Source of the DNA: SIG587 sp045544035
Lineage (GTDB): Bacteria > Bacillota > Clostridia > Oscillospirales > Acutalibacteraceae
Length of the DNA: 64,000 nucleotides
Direction of reading: 5' to 3'
Assembly: GCA_045544035.1 (NCBI GenBank)
Contig: JAZPYE010000008.1
Span: forward strand, 62,001-126,000
Positions 1-9,010 of the stretch are shown one piece after another. Every line of letters begins with the position of its first letter. Position 1 is the stretch's first letter. Made by a program: the position numbers and the translations under genes. Below the pieces are notes generated by a model. The model saw only the letters and a program-made list of their open reading frames with translations, was not told where the DNA came from and ran no database searches.

Positions 1-579
1 AGCATTTCAATTACCAAGGATTGTTCGGTACATACTGTTACAGGGCATCATGCGCTTAATCAGTTGTTAAAAGTGGTCAAGGAAGATAATTTTAATTATT
101 TATTATGGAATAAAATCTTTCGAAAAGAATTGTTTTTAAAATTTGAAATGCCTGTTAAGAAAAAAGCAAATAATGATGTTCCTGTTATTCCCAGAGCGTT
201 TTATTACGCAGAACGCATAGCTTACACGGAACAGCCATTTGTGTATTATTATATTCATAATAATTGTGAACAAAAAAGTATGTCTGATGATTTGTGGAAA
301 AGCAAGACTAATGCTATATTCTCTCATTTAGAATCGTTTTGGAACATAACGTGTTTTTTTGAAAAATGCAATCGAGAGTTTTATTTAAAATCAATGTATT
401 TGTTAGGTATTTGGCTTGGTTCTGCAATTCGTTGCAAAAATATGTCGGAACAGCAAAAAGAAATATTAAGAGAAGTAATTTCAAGGGGAAAATTTGTTTT
501 CAATAAATATGTACCATTAAAATATAAACTTGCCTTTTTGGTGTGTAAAATATTGAGAAAAATCGAGTCTGTTATTTAG
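1..579 (+). CDS. Family 2 glycosyltransferase, C-terminal part (5' end outside window)
   Basis: The reading frame is open from base 1, so this is the 3' end of a larger gene and the first Met-like codon (TTG at 64) is internal. Visible features are WNKIFRKELF near the start, then a conserved-looking NDVPVIPRAFYYAER stretch and a YYYIHNN motif. This matches the C-terminal half of bacterial GT2 (GT-A fold) enzymes, where WNK.yr.elf is followed by the acidic and aromatic acceptor-side region. It probably transfers a sugar onto a lipid-linked surface glycan at the inner face of the membrane. The catalytic DxD part lies upstream of the window, so donor and acceptor cannot be inferred. It precedes ugd, acyltransferase and fucose-activation genes on the same strand, consistent with a capsule or exopolysaccharide cluster. 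Confidence 0.8.
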   Translation, partial: SISITKDCSVHTVTGHHALNQLLKVVKEDNFNYLLWNKIFRKELFLKFEMPVKKKANNDVPVIPRAFYYAERIAYTEQPFVYYYIHNNCEQKSMSDDLWKSKTNAIFSHLESFWNITCFFEKCNREFYLKSMYLLGIWLGSAIRCKNMSEQQKEILREVISRGKFVFNKYVPLKYKLAFLVCKILRKIESVI

Positions 580-636
580 AAGCGTTTAGCAAAAAAACAA
601 GGCTTTGAAAAGATTGTATGGTTGAAGGAGTATAAT

Positions 637-1878
637 ATGAATAAAAAAATTGCTGTTGCAGGAACAGGCTATGTCGGACTATCCATAGCAATTCTTTTAG
701 CACAACATAATCATGTCACAGCGGTGGATATTATCCCTGAAAAAGTGGAAATAATAAACAACAAAAAATCTCCAATTCAGGATGAATATATTGAAAAATA
801 TTTAGCGGAAAAAGAACTCGATTTAACTGCTACTTTGGATGGTGAATCAGCATATAAGGATGCGGATTTTGTAGTAATAGCAGCACCGACAAATTATGAT
901 AGCAATAAAAACTATTTTGATACTTCTGCCGTTGAAGCTGTAATTGAACTTGTAACACGGGTTAATCCCAATGCCATTATGGTTATTAAATCCACTATTC
1001 CGGTTGGTTATACCGCCTCAATAAGAGAAAAAACAGGAAGCAAGAATATAATATTCAGTCCTGAGTTTTTGAGAGAATCTAAAGCACTTTACGATAATTT
1101 GTATCCCTCCCGTATTATTGTTTCAAGCGATGGAAGCGACAGGCTTAATAAGGTTGCAATGGAATTTGCAATGCTTTTGCAGGAGGGAGCTATAAAAGAG
1201 AACATTGACACTCTATGTATGGGATTTACCGAAGCAGAGGCAGTTAAACTATTTGCAAATACATATCTTGCCTTGCGTGTAAGTTATTTTAATGAGTTGG
1301 ATACTTATGCGGAATCAAAGGGTCTTAACCCGAAAAATATCATTGATGGTGTTTGTTTGGACCCTCGTATTGGCAGTCATTACAATAATCCCAGTTTTGG
1401 CTATGGCGGTTACTGTTTGCCAAAGGATACTAAACAGTTGCTTGCAAACTATAGTGACGTTCCCGAAAATTTAATTGGCGCTATTGTTGAAAGCAACAAA
1501 ACACGTAAAGACTTCATCGCTGACCAGGTGTTAAATAAAGCAGGATATTATTCATATAGTAATTCAGTTAATTATGATGAATCGAATGAAAAAACGGTTA
1601 TAATTGGAGTTTATCGTTTGACAATGAAGTCTGATTCAGATAATTTCCGTCAGTCTGCAATTCAAGGTGTGATGAAACGGATTAAAGCAAAGGGCGCGAC
1701 AATAATTATTTACGAGCCTACTTTGGAAAGTGGCAGTACATTCTTTGGTTCAGAAGTTGTTAATGATTTTGAAAAGTTTAAGAGCACGTGCGATGTTATT
1801 ATTGCAAATCGTTACGATAGCTGTTTGGATGATGTTAAAGATAAAGTGTACACAAGAGATGTTTTCCAAAGAGATTAA
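637..1878 (+). CDS. ugd: UDP-glucose 6-dehydrogenase
   Basis: Oxidises UDP-glucose to UDP-glucuronate with two NAD+ for surface polysaccharide synthesis. The 413-residue protein begins MNKKIAVAGTGYVGLSIA, an N-terminal Rossmann GxGYVG motif. The active-site motif GYGGYCLPKD places the catalytic Cys at residue 260, and the central region carries AVKLFANTYLALRVSYFNEL, as in short streptococcal HasB-type enzymes. The ATG at 637 is preferred over an upstream TTG at 622 because AAGGAG (624-629) sits 7 nt before it. The next gene begins 46 nt downstream. Family assignment is firm; the identity of the polysaccharide using the glucuronate is unknown. Confidence 0.95.
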   Translation: MNKKIAVAGTGYVGLSIAILLAQHNHVTAVDIIPEKVEIINNKKSPIQDEYIEKYLAEKELDLTATLDGESAYKDADFVVIAAPTNYDSNKNYFDTSAVEAVIELVTRVNPNAIMVIKSTIPVGYTASIREKTGSKNIIFSPEFLRESKALYDNLYPSRIIVSSDGSDRLNKVAMEFAMLLQEGAIKENIDTLCMGFTEAEAVKLFANTYLALRVSYFNELDTYAESKGLNPKNIIDGVCLDPRIGSHYNNPSFGYGGYCLPKDTKQLLANYSDVPENLIGAIVESNKTRKDFIADQVLNKAGYYSYSNSVNYDESNEKTVIIGVYRLTMKSDSDNFRQSAIQGVMKRIKAKGATIIIYEPTLESGSTFFGSEVVNDFEKFKSTCDVIIANRYDSCLDDVKDKVYTRDVFQRD

Positions 1879-1924
1879 TTTTTTCACAACAACACTATGA
1901 ATTATTTGGATAAAAGAGGATATT

Positions 1925-2482
1925 ATGAGATTAGTTATTTTAGGTGCAGGCGGACACGGTAATGCGGTTTATGATGTAGCGTTTGCAAACGGCAATTATG
2001 ATGAAATAATTTTTTTAGATGACCACTATGATGAGGGTTGCACTGCCATAAATTATGGACCTACAAAAACAAAGTGCAAATTATTTGGCAAGTGCTCTGA
2101 TTATAAAAAATTTATAGATAATAATACCGAAATATATCCTGCTTTTGGTAATAATGAAGTACGGCTAAAGTGGCAAAAGGAAATTAAGGCCAGTGGTGGT
2201 AAATTACCTACAATTATTTCAAAATTTGCCTTTGTTTCAAGGTCTGCTGTTGTTAATGAGGGCACAGTTGTGTTTCCTCAAGCTTTTATTGGCGCAGGCA
2301 GCTATATCTCAAACTGCTGTATTATTAATGCGGCGGCGGTTATTGACCACGGTTGTTTTATAGAAGAGGGCGTACATATAAATGTGGGCGCAGTGGTTAT
2401 GGGCGAAAATACAGTTAAAAGACTGTCGGTTATCGAGGCCGATAGAATTATAAAACGTCGAGAATTATATGCGGGTGAATAA
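1925..2482 (+). CDS. NeuD/PglD-type sugar O- or N-acyltransferase
   Basis: The N-terminus MRLVILGAGGHGNAVYDVA is the Rossmann-like nucleotide-sugar binding domain of the NeuD/PglD family. From about residue 95 the chain contains left-handed beta-helix hexapeptide repeats (VVFPQAFIGAG, CIINAAAVIDHGCFIEEG, VHINVGAVV), where His in IDHG is the expected catalytic base. At 185 residues it is somewhat shorter than typical 200-215 aa members, and the C-terminus (KRLSVIEADRII) leaves the helix early. It overlaps the next acyltransferase gene by 14 nt, so the two are likely co-translated. Probable role: acetylation of an activated sugar for the surface glycan. The exact sugar is unknown. Confidence 0.8.
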   Translation: MRLVILGAGGHGNAVYDVAFANGNYDEIIFLDDHYDEGCTAINYGPTKTKCKLFGKCSDYKKFIDNNTEIYPAFGNNEVRLKWQKEIKASGGKLPTIISKFAFVSRSAVVNEGTVVFPQAFIGAGSYISNCCIINAAAVIDHGCFIEEGVHINVGAVVMGENTVKRLSVIEADRIIKRRELYAGE

Positions 2483-3161
2483 TGTGAAAAAATTACTTAA
2501 AAAGATTTTAACAAGTGCATTTTTCGTTAAATTTTTTAATCTGTTGCATATAAAATATAATAATAAAAAAGCAAATCAAGTTAAAATAAATTCTTTAGTT
2601 AGAGGTAAAAGTAAAATTTCCTTTTCTAAAAAATCCATCAACAATGATGTTTTTGTTGATTCTAATTGTGTTATAGAAAAACTGACCGTGCAAGTATTTG
2701 GCAATAACAATAAAATCATTATTGAAAAGGGCTGCTATATTGCAGATTTAACAGTTCATATTGAGGACAATAATAATACTGTTGTTATAGGTAAAAATTC
2801 AAATCTTTGTGGTGTTATTAAGTTGAGCTCAATTGAAGGTACAAAAATTACTATTGGTGAAGATTGCCTGTTTTCAAGTGAAATTGATGTGCGCACAGGT
2901 GATGGACATGCAATACTTGATGAAAACTTTACAAGAATTAATCCTTCAAAAGATGTTCAAATTGGCAATCATGTCTGGGTGGGCTATAGGGCAATGCTTT
3001 TAAAGGGCTCACATATTCATAATAATTCTATCGTGGGTGCAAATTCAACGGTGACAGGCGATATTGGCGAATCAGATGTTGCGGTCGCAGGTACACCTGC
3101 AAAAATAGTTAAAAGAAATATAAATTGGCACTTTGACCGTAATTTTGTAAAAGAAAAATAA
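2469..3161 (+). CDS. Hexapeptide-repeat acetyltransferase (LbH fold)
   Basis: A 230-residue protein with a basic, hydrophobic N-terminus (LLKKILTSAFFVKFFNLL) followed by left-handed beta-helix repeats. The C-terminal part has VQIGNHVWVGYRAMLLKG and IVGANSTVTGDI and ends VAVAGTPAKIVKRN, the standard tail of WbbJ/LacA/VatD-like acetyltransferases. It probably O-acetylates a sugar of the surface polymer. The ATG at 2469 gives a 14-nt overlap with the previous gene. A GTG at 2484, just after that gene's stop and 6 nt after a GGTGA, is an equally plausible start. It stands between the NeuD-like gene and the fucose-activating enzyme. Substrate is not determinable. Confidence 0.8.
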   Translation: MRVNNVKKLLKKILTSAFFVKFFNLLHIKYNNKKANQVKINSLVRGKSKISFSKKSINNDVFVDSNCVIEKLTVQVFGNNNKIIIEKGCYIADLTVHIEDNNNTVVIGKNSNLCGVIKLSSIEGTKITIGEDCLFSSEIDVRTGDGHAILDENFTRINPSKDVQIGNHVWVGYRAMLLKGSHIHNNSIVGANSTVTGDIGESDVAVAGTPAKIVKRNINWHFDRNFVKEK

Positions 3162-3209
3162 TAAAAATTTATATTAATTTCAAATACATTATATAAAGGG
3201 TATAAAAGT

Positions 3210-6110
3210 ATGAGCGATTATAAAACATTGTTTGAAAAGCAGTCTTATGAGGATGCACTATCATATTATCAGGATATACTGCATAATCCCAATAATTTGT
3301 TTTGGGATTATGTTATTTTGACTGCATCAAATGAAGCTCAGGCAAATGGATATATTAATCAGATAGAATATCGTAAAAAGATTGGACAAATTCCAGAAGG
3401 GACACATTATGCTGTGCTTCCTGACCCCGATGGAAAACGCGTGGGTTCAGGTGGAGCGACATTAAATGCGCTGTTATATGTAAGTGCTGAAGAAAGAAAG
3501 AAAAACAATCCTTATCCGTTTGACAAGAAAATTCTTGTTATTCACTCGGGTGGGGATAGTAAACGTGTGCCGCAGTATTCGGCTTGTGGTAAGTTATTTA
3601 GCCCAGTGCCGCGTTTGCTTCCCTTTGGTCGCCGTTCCACATTGTTTGATGAATTTATGATTGGTATGTCTACAGTGGCATCCAGAATTTCATCGGGAAT
3701 GCTGGTTTGTTCGGGTGATGCGCTTTTAATTTTTAACGCGCTTCAGATTGATTTTTACTCAAAAGGCGCCGCTGCACTTTCTATTAAAGAAAATGTGGAA
3801 ACAGGCAAAAACCACGGAGTATTTTTAAGTGATGAAAACGGAAACGTTGGCTCTTTTTTGCATAAGCAGAGTATTGATACATTGATTTCATCAGGTGCAG
3901 TTGATGACAATAGAAATGTTGATATTGATACAGGTGCGGTAATTTTTGACAGCAACATTCTAACAGACTTATATAATCTTGTTTTTTCTGACCCTAAGAA
4001 GTATATCAATGAAAAAGTAAGGCTTTCTTTCTATGCGGATTTTCTTTATCCTTTAGCCACAAATGCAACATTAGAAAAATTTTATAAAGAAACACCGGAA
4101 GGCGAATTTTCTGATGAACTTCATGAGTGCAGAACCGAACTTTGGAATGTTCTTTCCCCCTATTCCATGAAACTTATTCGCCTCTCCCCTGCTTCATTTG
4201 TTCATTTTGGAACAACAAAAGAACTGCTTTCATTAATGACTGATCAAATAAAAGCATATCATTTTCTTGGCTGGAAGGGCAATATCTGTTCGAATGTTAC
4301 CGATGATAACTATTCTGTAAGTAATAGCTATATCAGCCTTAAAGCAACCGTGAATTCAGGTTCATACATTGAAGATTCTTATATTAATAGAAATTCCGTT
4401 GTTGGCAAAGGCTGTGTTCTTTCGGGAGTGACACTAAATGGCGAAACCATTCCCGACAATGTTGTTCTTCACGGCTTGAAACTTAACGATGGAAAATTTG
4501 TTGTGAGAATGTTCGGCGTGAATGACAACCCGAAAGAAAACAAACTGTTTGGAAAAGAAATACCCAATGTTTTGTGGGAAAGCAAACTTTATCCGATTTG
4601 TGACACCATTGAGGAAGCGGTGAAAGAAACATTATCGGTTATGGATGGTAAAAACACCAAACACGAACTGATTTCCCTTTGTGATTCTTTTAATCGTGCA
4701 GATGTAACCCAAATTCTTTTATGGCAGGACAGACTTTCAGATAAAATTAAAGCCAGCTCCATATTGCAGGCTATTGATAATAGTATACCTGCGGAAAATT
4801 TAACCGTTGATATAAATAAGCGCATAGAAAATCATTTAATAAGTGCGGCGGATTCTTTAAGCTCGATTAAAGCGGATGAGTTTTCTAAAAAAATCCGTAT
4901 CTATTGGTATCTTCATAAGCTTACGGATAAAAACACATACGCGGATATATGTTTTAAGACCATTTCCGATGCTATTTTTCAGTCATCAGTCAATAACATT
5001 CCCTATTGTGATGATGCTAAAATTGTCAAAGATGAGGTAGTTACAAGACTGCCCGTTCGTGTCAACTTTGGCGGTGGATGGTCTGATACGCCACCTTATT
5101 GTATTGAACATGGCGGCACTGTATTAAATGCTGCTGTGAGTTTAAACGGTGAACTTCCAATTGAAGTGACGGCAAAAAAACTCAATGAAAATAAAATTAT
5201 ACTTGCATCCACTGATATAGGCGCATATAAGGAATTTACCGATGACATAACAGAACTTCAGGATTGTCATAATCCCCATGATGAATTTGCGCTTCATAAG
5301 GCGGCACTGCTTGCTTGTAAAATTATTCCAATAAGCGGCAATATGTCTATTAGTGATATATGTGCAAAGCTTGGTGGCGGTATTTACATTAATACAAAGG
5401 TTATTAATATTCCTAAGGGAAGCGGACTTGGTACAAGTTCCATTTTGGCAGCTGCGTGTGTTAAAACTCTATATGAGTTAATAGGTTTGGATATTTCATC
5501 ACAAGACATATATAATATTGTTATTTGTATGGAACAATTAATGTCTACTGGTGGTGGTTGGCAAGACCAAGTTGGTGGACTTATCTCTGGAATTAAAATG
5601 GTAACAAGTCGTGTGGGACTTAATCAAACAGTTAGTTGTCAACCGCTTAATGTAAGTGATGAGACAATAACCGAATTAAACGACCGACTCGCACTTATAT
5701 ACACAGGTCAGCGTAGACTGGCAAGAAACCTACTGCGTGAAGTTGTTGGCAAATACATCGGTAATGATGAAACATCTATATCTGTTCATTATAGTATTCA
5801 GCGTTTGGCTGTGCTAATGCGTTTTGAACTAGAAAAAGGAAATGTTGACGGATTTGCGAAATTGCTTAATGAGCATTGGCTATTATCAAAAAAACTTGAT
5901 GCCGGTTGCACAAACACCTGCATTGACCAAATTTTTTACAGCATTGCCGATTTAATAGATGGGCAAATGATTTGCGGCGCAGGTGGCGGCGGATTTTTAC
6001 AGGTAATTTTAAAACGCGGCATTACCAAGCAAGAACTTAAAGCACGACTGAAAGAAGTGTTTCAAGACAGCGGCGTAGATGTGTACGATTGTGAACTTAT
6101 TTTTGATTAA
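3210..6110 (+). CDS. fkp: Bifunctional L-fucokinase / L-fucose-1-phosphate guanylyltransferase (Fkp type)
   Basis: Converts free L-fucose to fucose-1-phosphate with ATP and then to GDP-fucose with GTP, supplying fucosylation of surface glycans. The 966-residue length fits the fused Bacteroides Fkp (about 950). The N-terminal half is pyrophosphorylase-like: DPDGKRVGSGGATLNAL near residue 75 and HSGGDSKRVPQYSACGK near 115. A hexapeptide-like linker follows around 370-410. The C-terminal half is a GHMP kinase: RLPVRVNFGGGWSDTPP near 612, GSGLGTSSILAAA near 736 (ATP loop), and CGAGGGGFL near 922. A heptose kinase could share the GHMP motifs, but the fused pyrophosphorylase domain argues for Fkp. 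The gene follows the acyltransferases in the same direction. Confidence 0.88.
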   Translation: MSDYKTLFEKQSYEDALSYYQDILHNPNNLFWDYVILTASNEAQANGYINQIEYRKKIGQIPEGTHYAVLPDPDGKRVGSGGATLNALLYVSAEERKKNNPYPFDKKILVIHSGGDSKRVPQYSACGKLFSPVPRLLPFGRRSTLFDEFMIGMSTVASRISSGMLVCSGDALLIFNALQIDFYSKGAAALSIKENVETGKNHGVFLSDENGNVGSFLHKQSIDTLISSGAVDDNRNVDIDTGAVIFDSNILTDLYNLVFSDPKKYINEKVRLSFYADFLYPLATNATLEKFYKETPEGEFSDELHECRTELWNVLSPYSMKLIRLSPASFVHFGTTKELLSLMTDQIKAYHFLGWKGNICSNVTDDNYSVSNSYISLKATVNSGSYIEDSYINRNSVVGKGCVLSGVTLNGETIPDNVVLHGLKLNDGKFVVRMFGVNDNPKENKLFGKEIPNVLWESKLYPICDTIEEAVKETLSVMDGKNTKHELISLCDSFNRADVTQILLWQDRLSDKIKASSILQAIDNSIPAENLTVDINKRIENHLISAADSLSSIKADEFSKKIRIYWYLHKLTDKNTYADICFKTISDAIFQSSVNNIPYCDDAKIVKDEVVTRLPVRVNFGGGWSDTPPYCIEHGGTVLNAAVSLNGELPIEVTAKKLNENKIILASTDIGAYKEFTDDITELQDCHNPHDEFALHKAALLACKIIPISGNMSISDICAKLGGGIYINTKVINIPKGSGLGTSSILAAACVKTLYELIGLDISSQDIYNIVICMEQLMSTGGGWQDQVGGLISGIKMVTSRVGLNQTVSCQPLNVSDETITELNDRLALIYTGQRRLARNLLREVVGKYIGNDETSISVHYSIQRLAVLMRFELEKGNVDGFAKLLNEHWLLSKKLDAGCTNTCIDQIFYSIADLIDGQMICGAGGGGFLQVILKRGITKQELKARLKEVFQDSGVDVYDCELIFD

Positions 6111-6142
6111 CGATTATTTAACGTTTTAAAGGTGGTGAGAGC

Positions 6143-7255
6143 ATGGAAAAAAAGATTTTAATAGATTTGTTGCGCTATGCTCTCACCCAAAAGCCAACGG
6201 TTTTACCGGAAAACTTTGATGAGGAAAGGTTATATAAGTTATCCCGAAAGCACGATGTTCAAAGCATGGTGTCAGTTTCGTTGCAAAATTCAGGATATAG
6301 CGTTTGTGAAAAGTTTAAAAGGACAGATGTTTTTTCTTTTTATAAAACCGAACAACAGCGTTTTGAATTAAATACTTTCTCAAAAGTGCTAAACGAGAAT
6401 AAAATCCCTTTTATATTATTAAAGGGCAGCGTTATAAGTAAATATTATCCGCAGGATTATATGAGAATAAGCAGAGATATTGATGTTCTTGTGTATGAAC
6501 ACCACATTGCCGAAATTTTCAGTTTGCTAAAAGAAAAACTATCCTACACTCCAAAAATGGATTCTAACGACCACCATCGTTCTATGACAACACCTTTAGG
6601 TTTGCGCATTGAGTTTCATTATTCCTTGTCTGATGACAAAGCCTTGCCCGTTGCAAATGCTTTTGATAATGCTTTGGTGGTTGATGGAAATCTTGTGTTA
6701 GATGACGTTTCTTTTTTTACCTATCATATAATTCATATGGCAGGACATTTTAAAAGCGGTGGATGCGGCGTAAGACCAATAATGGATTTATGGGTAATGC
6801 GGCATAAAATGAATTTGAATTTTGACTTTAAAATTTTAGAGTCCCTTAATTTAGATAAATTTGCAAAAGCCGTGATAAAATTATCCAGCGTTTGGTTTGG
6901 CGATGAAAACGGCAACGTGCAAGAGCATGATGAATTAACAAGGTGCTTAGAGGAATTCATTATTTCGGGCGGCAGTTTTGGAAATATTGAAAACGCTGTT
7001 ACCATAAGCAGGGGAAGTAAAAGTTCCACAAAGCATATTTTTAACAGATTCTTTCTTCCCTTTAGCGTTATGAATAAGAAATATCCAATACTGAAAAAAG
7101 TTCCCGTTTTATTGCCTGTCTTTTGGTTTGTCAGATTATTTAAGTCACTGTTTAAAGGAAGAAAAAGAATTATCAGTGAGATAAATACGAACAAAAACAT
7201 AAACGACAATATGATAAATATGGGCGAATATTTATGTAGTCAGCTTGACTTGTAA
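6143..7255 (+). CDS. Nucleotidyltransferase-fold protein (NTP_transf_5 family)
   Basis: A 370-residue protein with the DNA polymerase beta-like nucleotidyltransferase signature: FILLKGSVISKYYPQ (LKG motif) around residue 90, then RISRDIDVLV with the metal-binding DxD around 113. A further IEFHYSL segment and YHIIHMAGHF follow. Such proteins are widespread in capsule and natural-product clusters, but their biochemical role is not settled. RBS GGTGGTGAGAGC precedes the ATG. It is the last gene before a strong terminator, so it probably ends the glycan operon. Transfer of a nucleotide or phosphate-linked group in glycan assembly is only an inference from context. Confidence 0.7.
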   Translation: MEKKILIDLLRYALTQKPTVLPENFDEERLYKLSRKHDVQSMVSVSLQNSGYSVCEKFKRTDVFSFYKTEQQRFELNTFSKVLNENKIPFILLKGSVISKYYPQDYMRISRDIDVLVYEHHIAEIFSLLKEKLSYTPKMDSNDHHRSMTTPLGLRIEFHYSLSDDKALPVANAFDNALVVDGNLVLDDVSFFTYHIIHMAGHFKSGGCGVRPIMDLWVMRHKMNLNFDFKILESLNLDKFAKAVIKLSSVWFGDENGNVQEHDELTRCLEEFIISGGSFGNIENAVTISRGSKSSTKHIFNRFFLPFSVMNKKYPILKKVPVLLPVFWFVRLFKSLFKGRKRIISEINTNKNINDNMINMGEYLCSQLDL

Positions 7256-7300
7256 ATTTAATATAACCATTGCTAAAATTAAAGAGTTTTTTGTATAATG

Positions 7301-7338
7301 AAAACCGACCATCGAAGTTCGATGGTCGGTTTTCATTT
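7301..7338. terminator. Strong bidirectional intrinsic terminator
   Basis: A 16-bp perfect inverted repeat (AAAACCGACCATCGAA and its complement, 1-nt loop) with A and T tracts on both sides. It ends the glycan operon on the plus strand and the zinc-ribbon gene pair on the minus strand. Confidence 0.9.
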
Positions 7339-7379
7339 TGTATTAATTTTGATTAGGTGACACCTACACTATAAACGAT

Positions 7380-8222
7380 TTAAGGAATTACGTTCTTTAA
7401 AATATCTTCTCTTGTTTTCTCGTATTCTTCTTTTGTTATTATACCTCTTTCAAGATATCCGTGCATTTTGTCTATTTTTTTATAACACGATTCCCTGTAT
7501 CTGATGCTTTTATATCTTTTAGTTTTTCTTTTGTTATTTGTAACAAAAAAAACAGGAAAAAGAGAGAAAATAAAAATCAAAATTGCACTTACTACTCCTA
7601 TTACACACACAACATCTGCGAACTCTGAAAACCACCAGTTGAAATTTACTGTTGTTAACCAAATGTTTACAACGACTAGCACGGGTGAGATAGAAGCTAA
7701 AAGTTTAAATTTCTTTTTTAAAAATGACGACAAAGAAATTCCAAACGAAACTCCAAAAGCTAAAAATATAATTAATTCTATTAAAAACTCACTCAGCAAA
7801 TCAGAGCTATTTGTTATGGTAAATAAAGCCATCAAAGAAATTGAAGATACAATAAAAGATATCGCAGATAGTGTGGTTGCAGAAATATTAGAAAAAAATA
7901 TTAGTTTGCTTTCAACACTTTTATTAGCATTCTTTTTAGGAATATTTTGTATAATCGTATTCGCTTTTTTTGGAACATCCTTATTTTCAATATTTCCTTG
8001 TGTTTTAATAACTGCTTTTGAAGATTCTGCAAATTTAGAATCAATAGAATTATTTTTCTCTGAAATATCATTAACTAAAGGCGATTCCAAATTTTCATCA
8101 CTGCTTATTTGCTCATCAAGAATTTCTGTAGAAACAAAAAAACCTTTTTCCAACTTTTTTCCGCAATATTGGCAAAATTCACTATCGTCCGGCAAATTAT
8201 TATTACATCTATTACAAATCAC
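7380..8222 (-). CDS. Zinc-ribbon multi-pass membrane protein with C-terminal SHOCT-like motif
   Basis: 280 residues. The N-terminus MICNRCNNNLPDDSEFCQYC is a double-CxxC zinc ribbon, followed by a low-complexity Ser/Asn/Lys linker. About four hydrophobic segments follow from about residue 105 to 230 (for example TLSAISFIVSSISLMALFTI and VVCVIGVVSAILIFIFSLF). The C-terminus GYLERGIITKEEYEKTREDI is a SHOCT-type short helical motif. Start is a GTG at 8222 preceded by AGGAGG. It lies 15 nt downstream of another zinc-ribbon membrane protein and is probably co-transcribed. Function unknown. The architecture suggests a membrane-anchored oligomerising or sensory protein, but nothing proves it. Confidence 0.75.
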   Translation of the reverse strand: MICNRCNNNLPDDSEFCQYCGKKLEKGFFVSTEILDEQISSDENLESPLVNDISEKNNSIDSKFAESSKAVIKTQGNIENKDVPKKANTIIQNIPKKNANKSVESKLIFFSNISATTLSAISFIVSSISLMALFTITNSSDLLSEFLIELIIFLAFGVSFGISLSSFLKKKFKLLASISPVLVVVNIWLTTVNFNWWFSEFADVVCVIGVVSAILIFIFSLFPVFFVTNNKRKTKRYKSIRYRESCYKKIDKMHGYLERGIITKEEYEKTREDILKNVIP

Positions 8223-8237
8223 TATCTTTCCTCCTAA

Positions 8238-8798
8238 CTACAATGAATTAATATTCTTTTTCTTGATAATTTGTTCACCACACACATGACAGGAATCCGT
8301 GTCATTCGACACATCTGCACCACATTTTTTGCAAAATTCGATTTCGCCTATTTTTTCTTCTTGAAAAATAGGTGTTTCTATAATTCTTGTTCCGCATTTG
8401 CGGCAAAATTGACTGCCATCAATAAGCTTTTCGCCACATTTGCGACAAAATAATATGTCGTTTTCTTTAACTGATTTTTTTGTTTCATCACTCGTATCAA
8501 TGTCTTCCGTATTTGCTTCTTCCGTTTCGAAGCAAGATGTCTTTTTTAAAATAAAATTAGCAATTGTTGACCACAAGATAGCAACCCAAACGCTTGCACC
8601 GCTTTCATTACCAAGCAATGCGTAAATAACCGTAAAAAGAAGGAAACCACCAAGACCATTAAAAATTATAATTAATTTTATTGTTTTTTTGCGAAATTTT
8701 TTTCTACTGATAATTATTATAAGTGGAACAAACATATACACTAATACTGTAATAATCGCACTTATGAGCAACGATAATACCAACTCGGTTAAATCCAT
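8238..8798 (-). CDS. Membrane protein with two C-terminal zinc ribbons
   Basis: About 186 residues. Two to three N-terminal hydrophobic segments (LVLSLLISAIITVLVYMFV; LIIIFNGLGGFLLFTVIY) are followed by an acidic linker and two double-CxxC zinc ribbons (FCRKCGEKLIDGSQFCRKCG and FCKKCGADVSNDTDSCHVCG). The ATG at 8798 (MDLTEL) is preferred because AAGGGGGA lies about 8 nt before it; the ATG two codons upstream (8804) is too close to that site. Orientation and 15-nt spacing suggest an operon with the following zinc-ribbon gene. Function unknown. Confidence 0.7.
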   Translation of the reverse strand: MDLTELVLSLLISAIITVLVYMFVPLIIIISRKKFRKKTIKLIIIFNGLGGFLLFTVIYALLGNESGASVWVAILWSTIANFILKKTSCFETEEANTEDIDTSDETKKSVKENDILFCRKCGEKLIDGSQFCRKCGTRIIETPIFQEEKIGEIEFCKKCGADVSNDTDSCHVCGEQIIKKKNINSL

Positions 8799-8907
8799 TT
8801 TCATTATCCCCCTTAAAAAATGCAATCAAAATCAAACCCAAAACTCCGTCTATTTAATTAAATTTTACCACACCTGTTTCTAGATTTCAATAATTTTACA
8901 AAGAACA

Positions 8908-8964
8908 GTGGGATAACAATCCCTCTGCCACCTGTGGTGACACCTCCCTTTACACAAAGGAGGC
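8908..8964. repeat. Palindromic intergenic sequence, likely dispersed repeat
   Basis: Three nested palindromes are visible: GGGATaacaATCCC, CCACctGTGG, and CCTCCCTTTacacAAAGGAGG. The combination resembles a short palindromic repeat I associate with many Clostridia intergenic regions. Only one copy is in this window, so the repeat status rests on memory, not on internal evidence. Confidence 0.4.
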
Positions 8965-8979
8965 ATTTATAGGTGCATA

Positions 8980-9009
8980 AAAAAGACCTCTCAACCGAGA
9001 GGTCTTTTT
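8980..9009 (-). terminator. Intrinsic terminator of the nusB-tyrS operon
   Basis: A 13-bp stem (AAAAAGACCTCTC and complement) with an AACC loop and a terminal U tract when read on the minus strand, immediately after the tyrS stop. Confidence 0.85.
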
Positions 9010-9010
9010 A

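Noticed and set aside
7504..8289. Plus-strand open frame opposite the zinc-ribbon gene (261 codons)
   Set aside because: The minus-strand frame has zinc ribbon, membrane segments, SHOCT motif, RBS and operon spacing; the plus-strand frame has none of these.
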